A stretch of DNA of 33,570 nucleotides from contig DAITPA010000015.1 in the NCBI GenBank assembly GCA_036833805.1, positions 1 to 33,570 of the forward strand, written 5' to 3'. Position 1 is the stretch's first letter; every line of letters starts with the position of its first letter. Origin of the DNA: PALSA-1196 sp036833805 (GTDB taxonomy: Bacteria; Pseudomonadota; Gammaproteobacteria; Steroidobacterales; Steroidobacteraceae). Below, in pieces: positions 14,604 to 21,778 of this stretch. Under the pieces are notes generated by a model that did no database searches, was not told the origin of the DNA, and was given only the letters and a program-made list of their open reading frames with translations. The translations under genes and the position numbers were made by a program.

Positions 14604-15629
14604 ATGAAACCCAAGGGCGATCCCGGTCATATTCTGCAAATCGGCATGGGCTTTTGGGCTTCAAAGACCCTGTTGTCGGCGGTGGAACTTGGGCTTTTCA
14701 CTCTTCTTGCTGCGGGCCCGATGGCAGCCCCGCAGATTGCCGCCCGATTAGGTCTGCACCCGCGCAGCTTGTACGATTTCCTCGACGCGCTCGTGTCCCT
14801 CGGAATCCTGGCGCGCGCTGGCGACGGACCGACGGCCCAATACAGCAACACCGCGGAGGCTGCGTCCTTTCTCGATAAGAACAGCGTTGCCTATGTTGGC
14901 GGCATTCTGGAAATGGCGAACGATCGCCTGTATCGCTTCTGGGGCGACCTCACGACCGCTCTTAAAACCGGTCAGCCGCAGAACGAGCTTAAGACCGGCA
15001 AAGGCAGTCCATTCGCAATCCTCTACGCGGACTAGCAACGGCTTGAGCAGTTCCTGCGCGCCATGCAGGGGGCCCAGCTTGGCAGCTTTATGGTGCTCGT
15101 CTCCAAAGTTGATCTCTCGCGCTATGCGACCTTTTGCGACGTAGGAGGCGCGAACGGCGCTCTTGCGAGCGTGGTTGCGCGCGCGTTTCCGCGCCTACGT
15201 TGCAAATCGTTCGATCTGGCGCCGGCCACCAAGGTCGCAGCCCGCAACGTCGCCGCCGCCGGGCTTACCGAACGCATTGAGACGGTGGCGGGTGATTTCT
15301 TCAAGGACGATCTGCCGCGGGCGGATGTCATTATCATGGGCAACATCCTTCACGACTGGGACGAGGAGCAGAAGAAGGCGCTGATCGCCAAGGCCTACGC
15401 CGCGGTAAACCCTGGCGGCCTTTTCATCGCAATCGAAAATGTCATCGACGACGCGCGCCGCAAAAACACTTTCGGCCTCCTAATGTCGCTCAATATGCTG
15501 ATCGAGGTCCCGGGCGGCTTTGACTATACCGGCGCGCAGTTCAACGCCTGGTGCAAGGAAGCCGGCTTCAAGCGCACCAAGGTTGTTCCACTTGCTGGTC
15601 CGACGAGCGCGGCGATCGCCTATAAATGA
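14604..15629 (+). pseudogene. SAM-dependent O-methyltransferase interrupted by an amber codon
   Basis: The 341-codon reading frame encodes a plant-COMT/acetylserotonin-type O-methyltransferase. Its N-terminal dimerisation winged helix includes LLSAVELGLFTLLAAGPMAAPQIAARLGL and SLYDFLDALVSLGIL. The Rossmann domain has motif I FCDVGGANGALASVVARAFP near residue 173, then DLPRADVIIMGNILHDWDEEQ and PGGLFIAIENV. Codon 144 is TAG at 15033-15035. The same frame resumes immediately with QRLEQFLRAMQGAQ, which aligns with the expected family sequence, so a single base change (for example GAG to TAG) explains the break. A restart at ATG 15063 could yield the catalytic domain alone, without the dimerisation part. 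The substrate is unknown. A real nonsense mutation is most likely; a sequencing error cannot be excluded. Confidence 0.88.
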
Positions 15630-15669
15630 GTACCGGCTTCGTGATAAACGGCTCTGCAGCCGCAGTCAC

Positions 15670-15915
15670 ATGTCGAAGCATTCGAGCCTATGGCTCCTTG
15701 ATACTATGAAAGGCGATCGCACACTCTTTACGACCGCCGAGGGCATCGAGCGCCTTTGGGAAGTGTCGACACCCTTACTGAAAGCAGCGCCGCCCGTGCG
15801 TCTCTATGCTCCGGGCTCGTGGGGGCCGAATGCGATTCATCAGCTGGTCGCGCCGCGTGCCTGGCGACTGCCGTTCGAGCGGGTCTGGCGAGACCCGAAC
15901 CGTGTAGGCAGCTGA
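15670..15915 (+). pseudogene. zwf: 3' remnant of glucose-6-phosphate 1-dehydrogenase
   Basis: About 81 codons match the C-terminal end of Zwf: LWLLDTMKGDRTLFTTAEGIERLWEVSTPLL corresponds to the family's YE-LLLDxMxGDxTLFxRxDEVExAWxxVDPIL, and PVRLYAPGSWGPNAI to PxYxxGSWGPxxA near the enzyme terminus. The NADP-binding and catalytic parts are absent; upstream sequence belongs to the methyltransferase gene or is non-coding. It is a truncated relic, perhaps left by a deletion or by transfer of a gene end. The ATG at 15670 is only a convenient left limit, not a claimed start. No pentose-phosphate neighbours (pgl, edd) remain. Confidence 0.8.
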
Positions 15916-16108
15916 TGTGCGCCAATCGCGCGCGACATTTATCTGCGTCGAGTTGACATCGGAGGACCAAGACCTGAACCCCGCAGGTGCGGACAATTGA
16001 TTTGCTTTATGCGCGTCAGCGCGGGGTCATCGGAGTCCATCCGTTCATACCTGGGCTGCAGCAATGACGCTGACGAAGTCTTAGAATTTGCCGGCGCGGA
16101 GGTGCGTT

Positions 16109-16687
16109 GTGCCCGTGCCAGCTGTCGCAGACGACATGCGCAAGCGCCTTTTGGCAGCGGTGCTTTGGTTCTCCATTGCGGTCGCATCGCTTTTGAGCAT
16201 TGCGCATGCGACCGAAGCGCCCCACTGCACGCTGCGACAACTGGGATCCATCGATCTTACGGTCCACGATCGGTGCGCTAGGTAATATGTATTTTCGGAT
16301 GCAGCTCGATGGCAAGCCTATTGAGGCCACGCTTGGCAGCGGGGATATACTCACATCGCTTTGTGCCAACGTGGCAAAGAGACTATATGACTGGACAATC
16401 ATTCGTCTGGGATCGAACTTGCAACTGCTGCTTCGGGAAAAGCGACGGCGCAGTTTCGCGCGAAGAATCTCAGTGTTGAAGGTCTGAGCATAGCTAGCGT
16501 GCGCATTGTGTTGGTTGAGCGCGACGGCGGCGGTTGCGTGATCACTACACGGCAAGGCGCCACGGGAATTGCGAATTGCGGCGCGTTGCCGCTACGTCTC
16601 GGGCTGAATGTCCTCAGTAAGCTGCACCTTTATCTCGCCATTAGGGAAAAGGTCCTGTATTTCACAGCTGCCGACGCTACGAAATAG
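16109..16687 (+). pseudogene. Frameshifted retropepsin-like aspartic protease gene
   Basis: A GGAGG ribosome site at 16098-16102 precedes GTG 16109. The frame encodes a signal peptide (KRLLAAVLWFSIAVASLLSIAHA) and then HCTLRQLGSIDLTV, and stops at 16285. Continuity passes to another frame: YFRMQLDGKPIEATLGSGDILTSLCANVAKRLYD from about 16287, like the DTGAS region of bacterial retropepsins but with GSGD in place of DTGA. It then returns to the first frame from about 16435: GKATAQFRAKNLSVEGLSIASVRIVLVE, then LPLRLGLNVLSKLHLYLAIREKVLYFTAA, the family C-terminus. Two frame changes and loss of the catalytic Asp mark a pseudogene. The assignment rests on the overall pattern, not on an intact active site. 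Confidence 0.72.
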
Positions 16688-17026
16688 CGTGCAGGTGTTG
16701 CTGTAACTGGGTTCTGCATCGAGCGCCTCCATTCTTTTATTTCACCGGACTTCACCGATCACGCCCTGTCAAGGGCTCGCCTGGACGGCTTCGTATAGAA
16801 AGGACCATCTCGCCTTTTCTGCCCTTAAAAATAACTGCGTTAGCGCGGCCGCTTGCGATCCTGATGTTCCACTGTGGCGATTTGCAGCAGCGTCAGCCGC
16901 TTCGCACTATTATTCCCTGCTGAAGCTTTCAGCGCCACGAAGCTTACAAACCGACAACGCCGCGCTACGCTCGGAACGCTCGAGCAACGGTGGCGATCGA
17001 AAGCCACGCGAGGATTCGTCAAGGGC
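16688..17026 (+). other. Non-coding stretch upstream of glcD
   Basis: Nothing here looks coding in its own right, although the glcD frame stays open back to GTG 16874. A TATAGA at 16794-16799 could serve as a -10 for the glc operon, but no -35 at proper spacing is evident. A short direct repeat TTCACCG occurs at about 16741 and 16751. A LysR/GntR-type regulator gene such as glcC is not present nearby. Confidence 0.3.
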
Positions 17027-18475
17027 ATGCCATCACTGATTGAAGAACTCCGCGCCGCGATCGGCACTGACAACGTGCTGACCGCGCGTGAGGCGTGCGT
17101 CGCATTTGAGTGCGACGGTCTCACCGCGTATCGACATGTGCCGGATGTCGTCGTGTTGCCTGCGAGCGCCGCGGAAGTACAAGCTGTGATGTCAATCTGC
17201 CATCGCCTGCGTGTGCCTGTCGTCGCGCGTGGTGCCGGCACCGGCCTCTCCGGCGGCAGCTTGCCGGTTGCAGGTGCCGTGCTGCTGGTGCTCGCGCGAC
17301 TCAACGAGATCCTCGAATTGAGCCCGCGGCGGCGTCTCGCGCGTGTGCAGCCGGGTGTTACCAATCTCGCCATTTCAAAAGCTTGTGCTGCTCACGATCT
17401 TTTCTATGCGCCCGACCCGTCGTCGCAGATCGCCTGCACGATCGGCGGCAACGTGGCCGAGAACTCAGGTGGAGTGCATTGCCTGAAATACGGCATCACG
17501 CTGCACAATATTCTTGAGATCAAAGTCGTAAGCGCCGCGGGCGAGCTCCTTGTTCTCGGATCCGAAATGGGCGACGCACCGGGCTACGCTGTTGCTGCGC
17601 TCCTCACAGGCTCCGAAGGCATGCTCGGCGTCATCGTCGAGGTGACCGTGAAGCTTCTGCCGCGACCGGAACGAGTCGAGCTTCTGCTCGGCGCTTTCGA
17701 CAACATCGACGCCTGCGCCCGTGTGGTTGGCGACATCATTTCCGCGGGCATCATTCCAGCGGGGCTTGAAATGATGGACGGGGCCGCGATCTGCGCAGCC
17801 GACGCGTTCGCCAAATGCGGCTACCCGACTGACGCGCAGGCGCTCCTCCTGTGCGAAATCGACGGCAACCGTGCCGATGTCGGCCAGCAGCTAGAGCGCG
17901 TCATGAACGTCATGCAGGCTGCCGGCGCGACCCACCTGCGCGTGGCAGCCGATGCCGCCGAGCAGCTGCGCATGTGGTCCGGCCGCAAGTCGGCTTTTCC
18001 CGCCGTGGGGCGTTTGGCGCCCGACTACTACTGCATGGATGGGACGATTCCCAGGCGGCGCCTGCCCGAAGTGCTGCGCGAAATCGCGGCGCTGTCAGCC
18101 GAATTCAAACTCCCGATCGCGAATGTATTCCATGCCGGCGACGGCAATCTGCATCCGCTCATCATGTTTGATGCCGGCAAACCCGGCGAGCTGCATCGTG
18201 CTGAAGAGTGTGGCAGCCGCATCCTTGAGCTGTGCGTGGCGGTGGGCGGCACCGTGACCGGAGAACACGGCGTCGGTGTGGAGAAGCTTGGACCCATGTG
18301 CAAGCAGTTCAGCGCCGCTGAGCTGCAAATGTTTCACGCCGTCAAACATGCGTTTGATCCGTTCGGACTTTTGAATCCCGGCAAAGCCGTGCCGACTCTG
18401 GCGCGCTGCGCGGACTACGGCGCGCTGCGCGTGCACGGCGGGCAGCAGCCGTTTCCCCATCTGCCGCGGTTTTGA
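17027..18475 (+). CDS. glcD: Glycolate oxidase subunit GlcD (FAD-linked)
   Basis: GlcD is the FAD-binding catalytic subunit of glycolate oxidase, oxidising glycolate (and D-lactate) to glyoxylate and passing electrons to the membrane chain. From ATG 17027 the product has 482 residues. Landmarks: ECDGLTAYRHVPDVVVLP near 25, FAD-binding VVARGAGTGLSGGSLPV near 68, PDPSSQIACTIGGNVAENSGGVHCLKYGIT near 130, and the C-terminal FAD-oxidase domain with NVFHAGDGNLHP near 370 and GTVTGEHGVGVEK near 410. The frame opens earlier at GTG 16874, but that extra stretch is unlike the family; AAGGG sits close before 17027, so the start is only moderately certain. glcE follows after four bases. Confidence 0.93.
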   Translation: MPSLIEELRAAIGTDNVLTAREACVAFECDGLTAYRHVPDVVVLPASAAEVQAVMSICHRLRVPVVARGAGTGLSGGSLPVAGAVLLVLARLNEILELSPRRRLARVQPGVTNLAISKACAAHDLFYAPDPSSQIACTIGGNVAENSGGVHCLKYGITLHNILEIKVVSAAGELLVLGSEMGDAPGYAVAALLTGSEGMLGVIVEVTVKLLPRPERVELLLGAFDNIDACARVVGDIISAGIIPAGLEMMDGAAICAADAFAKCGYPTDAQALLLCEIDGNRADVGQQLERVMNVMQAAGATHLRVAADAAEQLRMWSGRKSAFPAVGRLAPDYYCMDGTIPRRRLPEVLREIAALSAEFKLPIANVFHAGDGNLHPLIMFDAGKPGELHRAEECGSRILELCVAVGGTVTGEHGVGVEKLGPMCKQFSAAELQMFHAVKHAFDPFGLLNPGKAVPTLARCADYGALRVHGGQQPFPHLPRF

Positions 18476-18479
18476 GGCT

Positions 18480-19541
18480 ATGGAGCGCGACGCGACCGAA
18501 GAACTTGGCGAGCGCGTGCGCGCGGCGGCGGCCGCGCGCACGGCGCTTAGGATTTGCGGCTCAGGCTCGAAAGCATTTTACGGCCGCCCGGTTCGCGGCG
18601 AGCCGCTCACGCTCACCGATCACGTCGGCATCATCGATTACGATCCGCAGGAACTGGTGTTGACGGCGCGCAGCGGCACAGCACTTGGCGGGATTGAGGC
18701 CCTGCTTGCGAAGTCCGGCCAGTACCTGCCCTTCGAGCCGCCGCATTTTGGACCGGCGGCAACCTTCGGCGGCACGATTGCCTGTGGCTTGGCGGGACCC
18801 GCGCGTGCGAGCGCCGGTCCGATGCGTGATTTCGTGCTCGGCGTGCGCGTGCTCACAGGCGCAGGAGAAGTCCTTAGGTTCGGCGGGCGCGTAATGAAGA
18901 ATGTCGCAGGCTACGATGTTACGCGCCTCATGGTCGGCGCACTGGGCACTCTCGGGGTGCTCCTTGAAATTTCGCTCAAAGTCCTGCCGCAAGCGCCAGG
19001 ACAACTGACGCTGACGTTTGAGCTGGATGCCGCGCAGGCGGTCGAACGCATGAACGACTGGGCACTGACGCCAATTCCGGTGTCGGCAACCTGCTGGGTC
19101 GAACGCAGGCTCTTTGTGCGCCTGCAAGGCTCGGCGGCGGCGCTCAGCGAAGCCCGGCAACGTCTGGGCGGCGAGGAGCTGCCGGCGGCGGCTAACTTCT
19201 GGCAGAGCATCAAAGAGCACACACATCCTTTCTTTGCACATGCAGCCAACTTATGGCGGCTATGCGTGCCGGCCGAAAGCCCGCCGCTCGACGTGCTCGG
19301 GCGCACGCTCATCGAGTGGACGGGCGCGCAGCGCTGGATCGTCCCCGCCGATGCGAATATTGATCTGCACGCGACGAGCGCGCTCGCCGGAGGGTTTGCC
19401 ACGCGTTTTCGCGCCGTCGAAGCACGCGCTGAAATCTTCTCGCCGCTGCCTGCCGCGCTCATGCAAGTGCATCGCGAGCTTAAGAGGACATTTGATCCGC
19501 AGGCGATTCTCAATCCCGGCCGGCTGTATGCGGATCTTTGA
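18480..19541 (+). CDS. glcE: Glycolate oxidase subunit GlcE (FAD-binding)
   Basis: GlcE is the second FAD-domain subunit required for glycolate oxidase activity. The 353-residue protein has the PCMH-type FAD domain: ALRICGSGSKAFYGRP near residue 22, DPQELVLTARSGTALGGIEALL near 55, PPHFGPAATFGGTIACGLAGPARAS near 85 and GRVMKNVAGYDVTRLMVGALGTLGVL near 138. The C-terminus (HRELKRTFDPQAILNPGRLYADL) is the usual FAD-oxidase tail. It lies four bases after glcD and overlaps glcF, so the three are made together. Confidence 0.94.
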   Translation: MERDATEELGERVRAAAAARTALRICGSGSKAFYGRPVRGEPLTLTDHVGIIDYDPQELVLTARSGTALGGIEALLAKSGQYLPFEPPHFGPAATFGGTIACGLAGPARASAGPMRDFVLGVRVLTGAGEVLRFGGRVMKNVAGYDVTRLMVGALGTLGVLLEISLKVLPQAPGQLTLTFELDAAQAVERMNDWALTPIPVSATCWVERRLFVRLQGSAAALSEARQRLGGEELPAAANFWQSIKEHTHPFFAHAANLWRLCVPAESPPLDVLGRTLIEWTGAQRWIVPADANIDLHATSALAGGFATRFRAVEARAEIFSPLPAALMQVHRELKRTFDPQAILNPGRLYADL

Positions 19542-20773
19542 CTGTGCATACTGAGCTTGCACCCGATCTTGCCGCGACGATCCGCGCCGAGCGTGCAAAG
19601 GCCATCGTCGGCGCTTGCGTACATTGCGGTTTCTGCAATGCCACCTGCCCGACGTATCAGCTCTTGGGAAACGAACTCGATGGCCCGCGCGGACGCATCT
19701 ATCTTATCAAGCAGATGCTCGAGGGCGCGCCCGCCTCGCGCGTGACGGCGACACACCTTGACCGCTGTTTGACCTGCCGCGCCTGCGAGACCACCTGTCC
19801 TTCCGGAGTCAAGTACGGCGAGTTGGTAGACATCGGACGGCAAATGATCGAGGAGAAACCGATTCGCACTCCGGGCGAGCGCTTCGTGCGCTGGGCGCTC
19901 GGGGCGGCGCTCTCGCGGCGTTCCGTCTTCGGCAGTCTGCTGCGCACCGGTCAGTGGCTGAGGCCGCTCCTGCCGAAGACGCAAGCCGAGCGCATTGCCG
20001 CGCGCGCGCCGCTCACTCCTACCCCTGCGCCGCGCCACGCGCGCAAGATGGTGCTGCTGCAGGGGTGCGTGCAGCCGGCGCTTGCGCCTAATATCAATGC
20101 CGCAGCGAGCCGCGTGTTCGATCGCCTCGGCGTATCACTCGTGACGGTCGCGGAGGAAACTTGCTGTGGCGCATTGAGTCATCATTTGGACGCGAGCGAG
20201 CGCGCTCTCAAGCAGGCACGTCGCAATGTGGACGTCTGGACGCGGCTCTTGGATAGCGGCATTGAGTCGATCGTGATGAGCGCCAGCGGCTGCGGGGTAA
20301 TGGTAAAAGACTATGGCGAGCTCTTGCGTCATGATGAAGCGTACGCGGCGCGCGCCAAGCGCGTGAGCGCGGCGACGCGCGATCTGTGCGAGGTGCTCGC
20401 AGTGAGTAACATCGCTGCCATTGCTGGAAACAGCCCTCGCGGACGTGGTCGGCGCGTCGCCTGGCAATCTCCTTGCACGCTGCAGCACGGACAGAAGCTT
20501 ACAGACCGCGTTGAACCACTCCTTGAGGCCGCCGGGTTTTCTCTCACTCCGATTCGCGATGCGCATCTGTGCTGCGGTTCGGCGGGTACTTATTCGCTCC
20601 TGCAACGCGAGCTTGCCGTGCGCCTCAGAAGCGTCAAGCTCGGCACTTTGCAGGAGGCGGGGCCCGAGGTCATCGCGACCGCCAATATAGGCTGCCTGCA
20701 GCACCTCCGGGTGGCAGCCGACGTGCCGGTCAAACACTGGATCGAGCTCATCGACGAGGCGAGCGCGCCATGA
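19538..20773 (+). CDS. glcF: Glycolate oxidase iron-sulfur subunit GlcF
   Basis: GlcF carries two 4Fe-4S clusters and passes electrons from GlcD/GlcE to quinone. The 411-residue product has two ferredoxin motifs, CVHCGFCNATCP near residue 27 and CLTCRACETTCPSG near 78, followed by two CCG cysteine-rich domains (EETCCGALSHH near 208 and LCCGSAGTYSLLQ near 345). The start is either TTG 19538, overlapping the glcE stop, or GTG 19544; the family N-terminus fits either. The final codons overlap the gmk ATG by four bases (ATGA), so gmk may be translationally coupled to this operon. Confidence 0.95.
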   Translation: MTVHTELAPDLAATIRAERAKAIVGACVHCGFCNATCPTYQLLGNELDGPRGRIYLIKQMLEGAPASRVTATHLDRCLTCRACETTCPSGVKYGELVDIGRQMIEEKPIRTPGERFVRWALGAALSRRSVFGSLLRTGQWLRPLLPKTQAERIAARAPLTPTPAPRHARKMVLLQGCVQPALAPNINAAASRVFDRLGVSLVTVAEETCCGALSHHLDASERALKQARRNVDVWTRLLDSGIESIVMSASGCGVMVKDYGELLRHDEAYAARAKRVSAATRDLCEVLAVSNIAAIAGNSPRGRGRRVAWQSPCTLQHGQKLTDRVEPLLEAAGFSLTPIRDAHLCCGSAGTYSLLQRELAVRLRSVKLGTLQEAGPEVIATANIGCLQHLRVAADVPVKHWIELIDEASAP

Positions 20774-21411
20774 ATAACTCAAGCCCTGAGAAGAGCGCGC
20801 CGCGCGGCCGCCTGTTCGTCGTCGCCGCTCCATCGGGTGCGGGGAAGACTTCGCTCGTGAAGGCGCTCCTCAAACGGCGGCCGCAATTGCGCCTGTCGGT
20901 ATCGCATACCACAAGAAAGCCGCGACCGACTGAAGCCGAAGGCCGCGAGTACTTCTTCGTGGCCGTCGACAAGTTCCGCGAGTTGGCTCACGACCAGCAG
21001 TTCCTTGAGCACGCGCAGGTGTTCGACAATCACTACGGCACCGGCCGGGCGCCGGTCGAAGCCGATCTTGCGCAGGGCCGCAGCGTGATTCTCGAGATCG
21101 ATTGGCAGGGCGCCCGCCAGGTACGGGCATCGCTGCCGGAATGCGTGACGATTTTCATCCTGCCTCCTTCGCGCGGCGCTCTTGAGAAGCGCCTGCGCGA
21201 CCGCAGGACCGAATCCGATGCCGCCATCGCCCGTCGCCTCGCCGACGCCGTGGGAGATATGTCGCACTGGAATGAATTCGATTACGTGGTGGTGAATGAT
21301 GTTTTCGACCGGGCGCTCGAGGAGCTGACCCGCATCGTCGACTCGAAAGGGGAGGCATTGCGCGCGCATCGGCCGGCGCTCATACCTCTTCTTGCCGAGT
21401 TACTGGCCTGA
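20770..21411 (+). CDS. gmk: Guanylate kinase
   Basis: Gmk phosphorylates GMP to GDP with ATP. The 213-residue protein has the P-loop APSGAGKTSLVKALL near residue 20, the GMP-binding SVSHTTRKPRPTEAEGREYFFV near 45, ILEIDWQGARQVR near 105 and IFILPPSRGALEKRLRDRRTE near 128. The ATG at 20770 gives a normal length. Its start overlaps glcF by four bases, although in relatives gmk usually sits next to yicC. An essential gene thus lies directly behind a catabolic operon. A separate promoter could lie inside glcF, but I did not identify one. Confidence 0.96.
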   Translation: MNNSSPEKSAPRGRLFVVAAPSGAGKTSLVKALLKRRPQLRLSVSHTTRKPRPTEAEGREYFFVAVDKFRELAHDQQFLEHAQVFDNHYGTGRAPVEADLAQGRSVILEIDWQGARQVRASLPECVTIFILPPSRGALEKRLRDRRTESDAAIARRLADAVGDMSHWNEFDYVVVNDVFDRALEELTRIVDSKGEALRAHRPALIPLLAELLA

Positions 21412-21480
21412 GTCCCGCCGCATAGCTTATAGTGATAGACCTTTCGCGCCCTTCGGCGCTCATTTTCAAAGCGTTAAACC

Positions 21481-21759
21481 ATGGCCCGAATTACTGTCGA
21501 AGACTGCCTGCACAATGTCGAGAACCTCTTCCAGCTCGTGCTGCTGGCCTCGCAGCGCGCGCGACGGCTCGCCAACGGCGCCGAGCCCACGCTTGCGTGG
21601 GAGAACGACAAGGCGACCGTGGTCGCCCTGCGCGAGATCGCAGCCGGCAACATCACCGCCGAAATGCTCCGCGAGCCTGAGCCGCCGGCTCCCGCTTCGG
21701 TGCCCGATATGGAGCATCAGTCAACGTTCCGGGCCCCGCAGTTCGGCCTCGGAGACTGA
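21481..21759 (+). CDS. rpoZ: RNA polymerase omega subunit
   Basis: Omega helps fold the beta-prime subunit and supports ppGpp binding by RNA polymerase. The 92-residue protein starts MARITVEDCLHNVENLFQLVLLASQRARRL, with the conserved helix LVLLASQRAR and NDKATVVALREIAAG near residue 42. The C-terminal tail is proline-rich and variable. It follows gmk by 69 bases and precedes spoT by 19, the conserved gmk-rpoZ-spoT order. TATAGT near 21429 could be part of an rpoZ promoter. The link to SpoT makes functional sense because omega forms part of a ppGpp site. Confidence 0.95.
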   Translation: MARITVEDCLHNVENLFQLVLLASQRARRLANGAEPTLAWENDKATVVALREIAAGNITAEMLREPEPPAPASVPDMEHQSTFRAPQFGLGD

Positions 21760-21778
21760 TCTCCTCCGCAACGCGCCT

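Noticed and set aside
15033..15035. In-frame TAG read as pyrrolysine or other recoding
   Set aside because: No pyl genes or recoding signals are visible; family alignment suggests an ordinary residue at this position, so a nonsense mutation is simpler.
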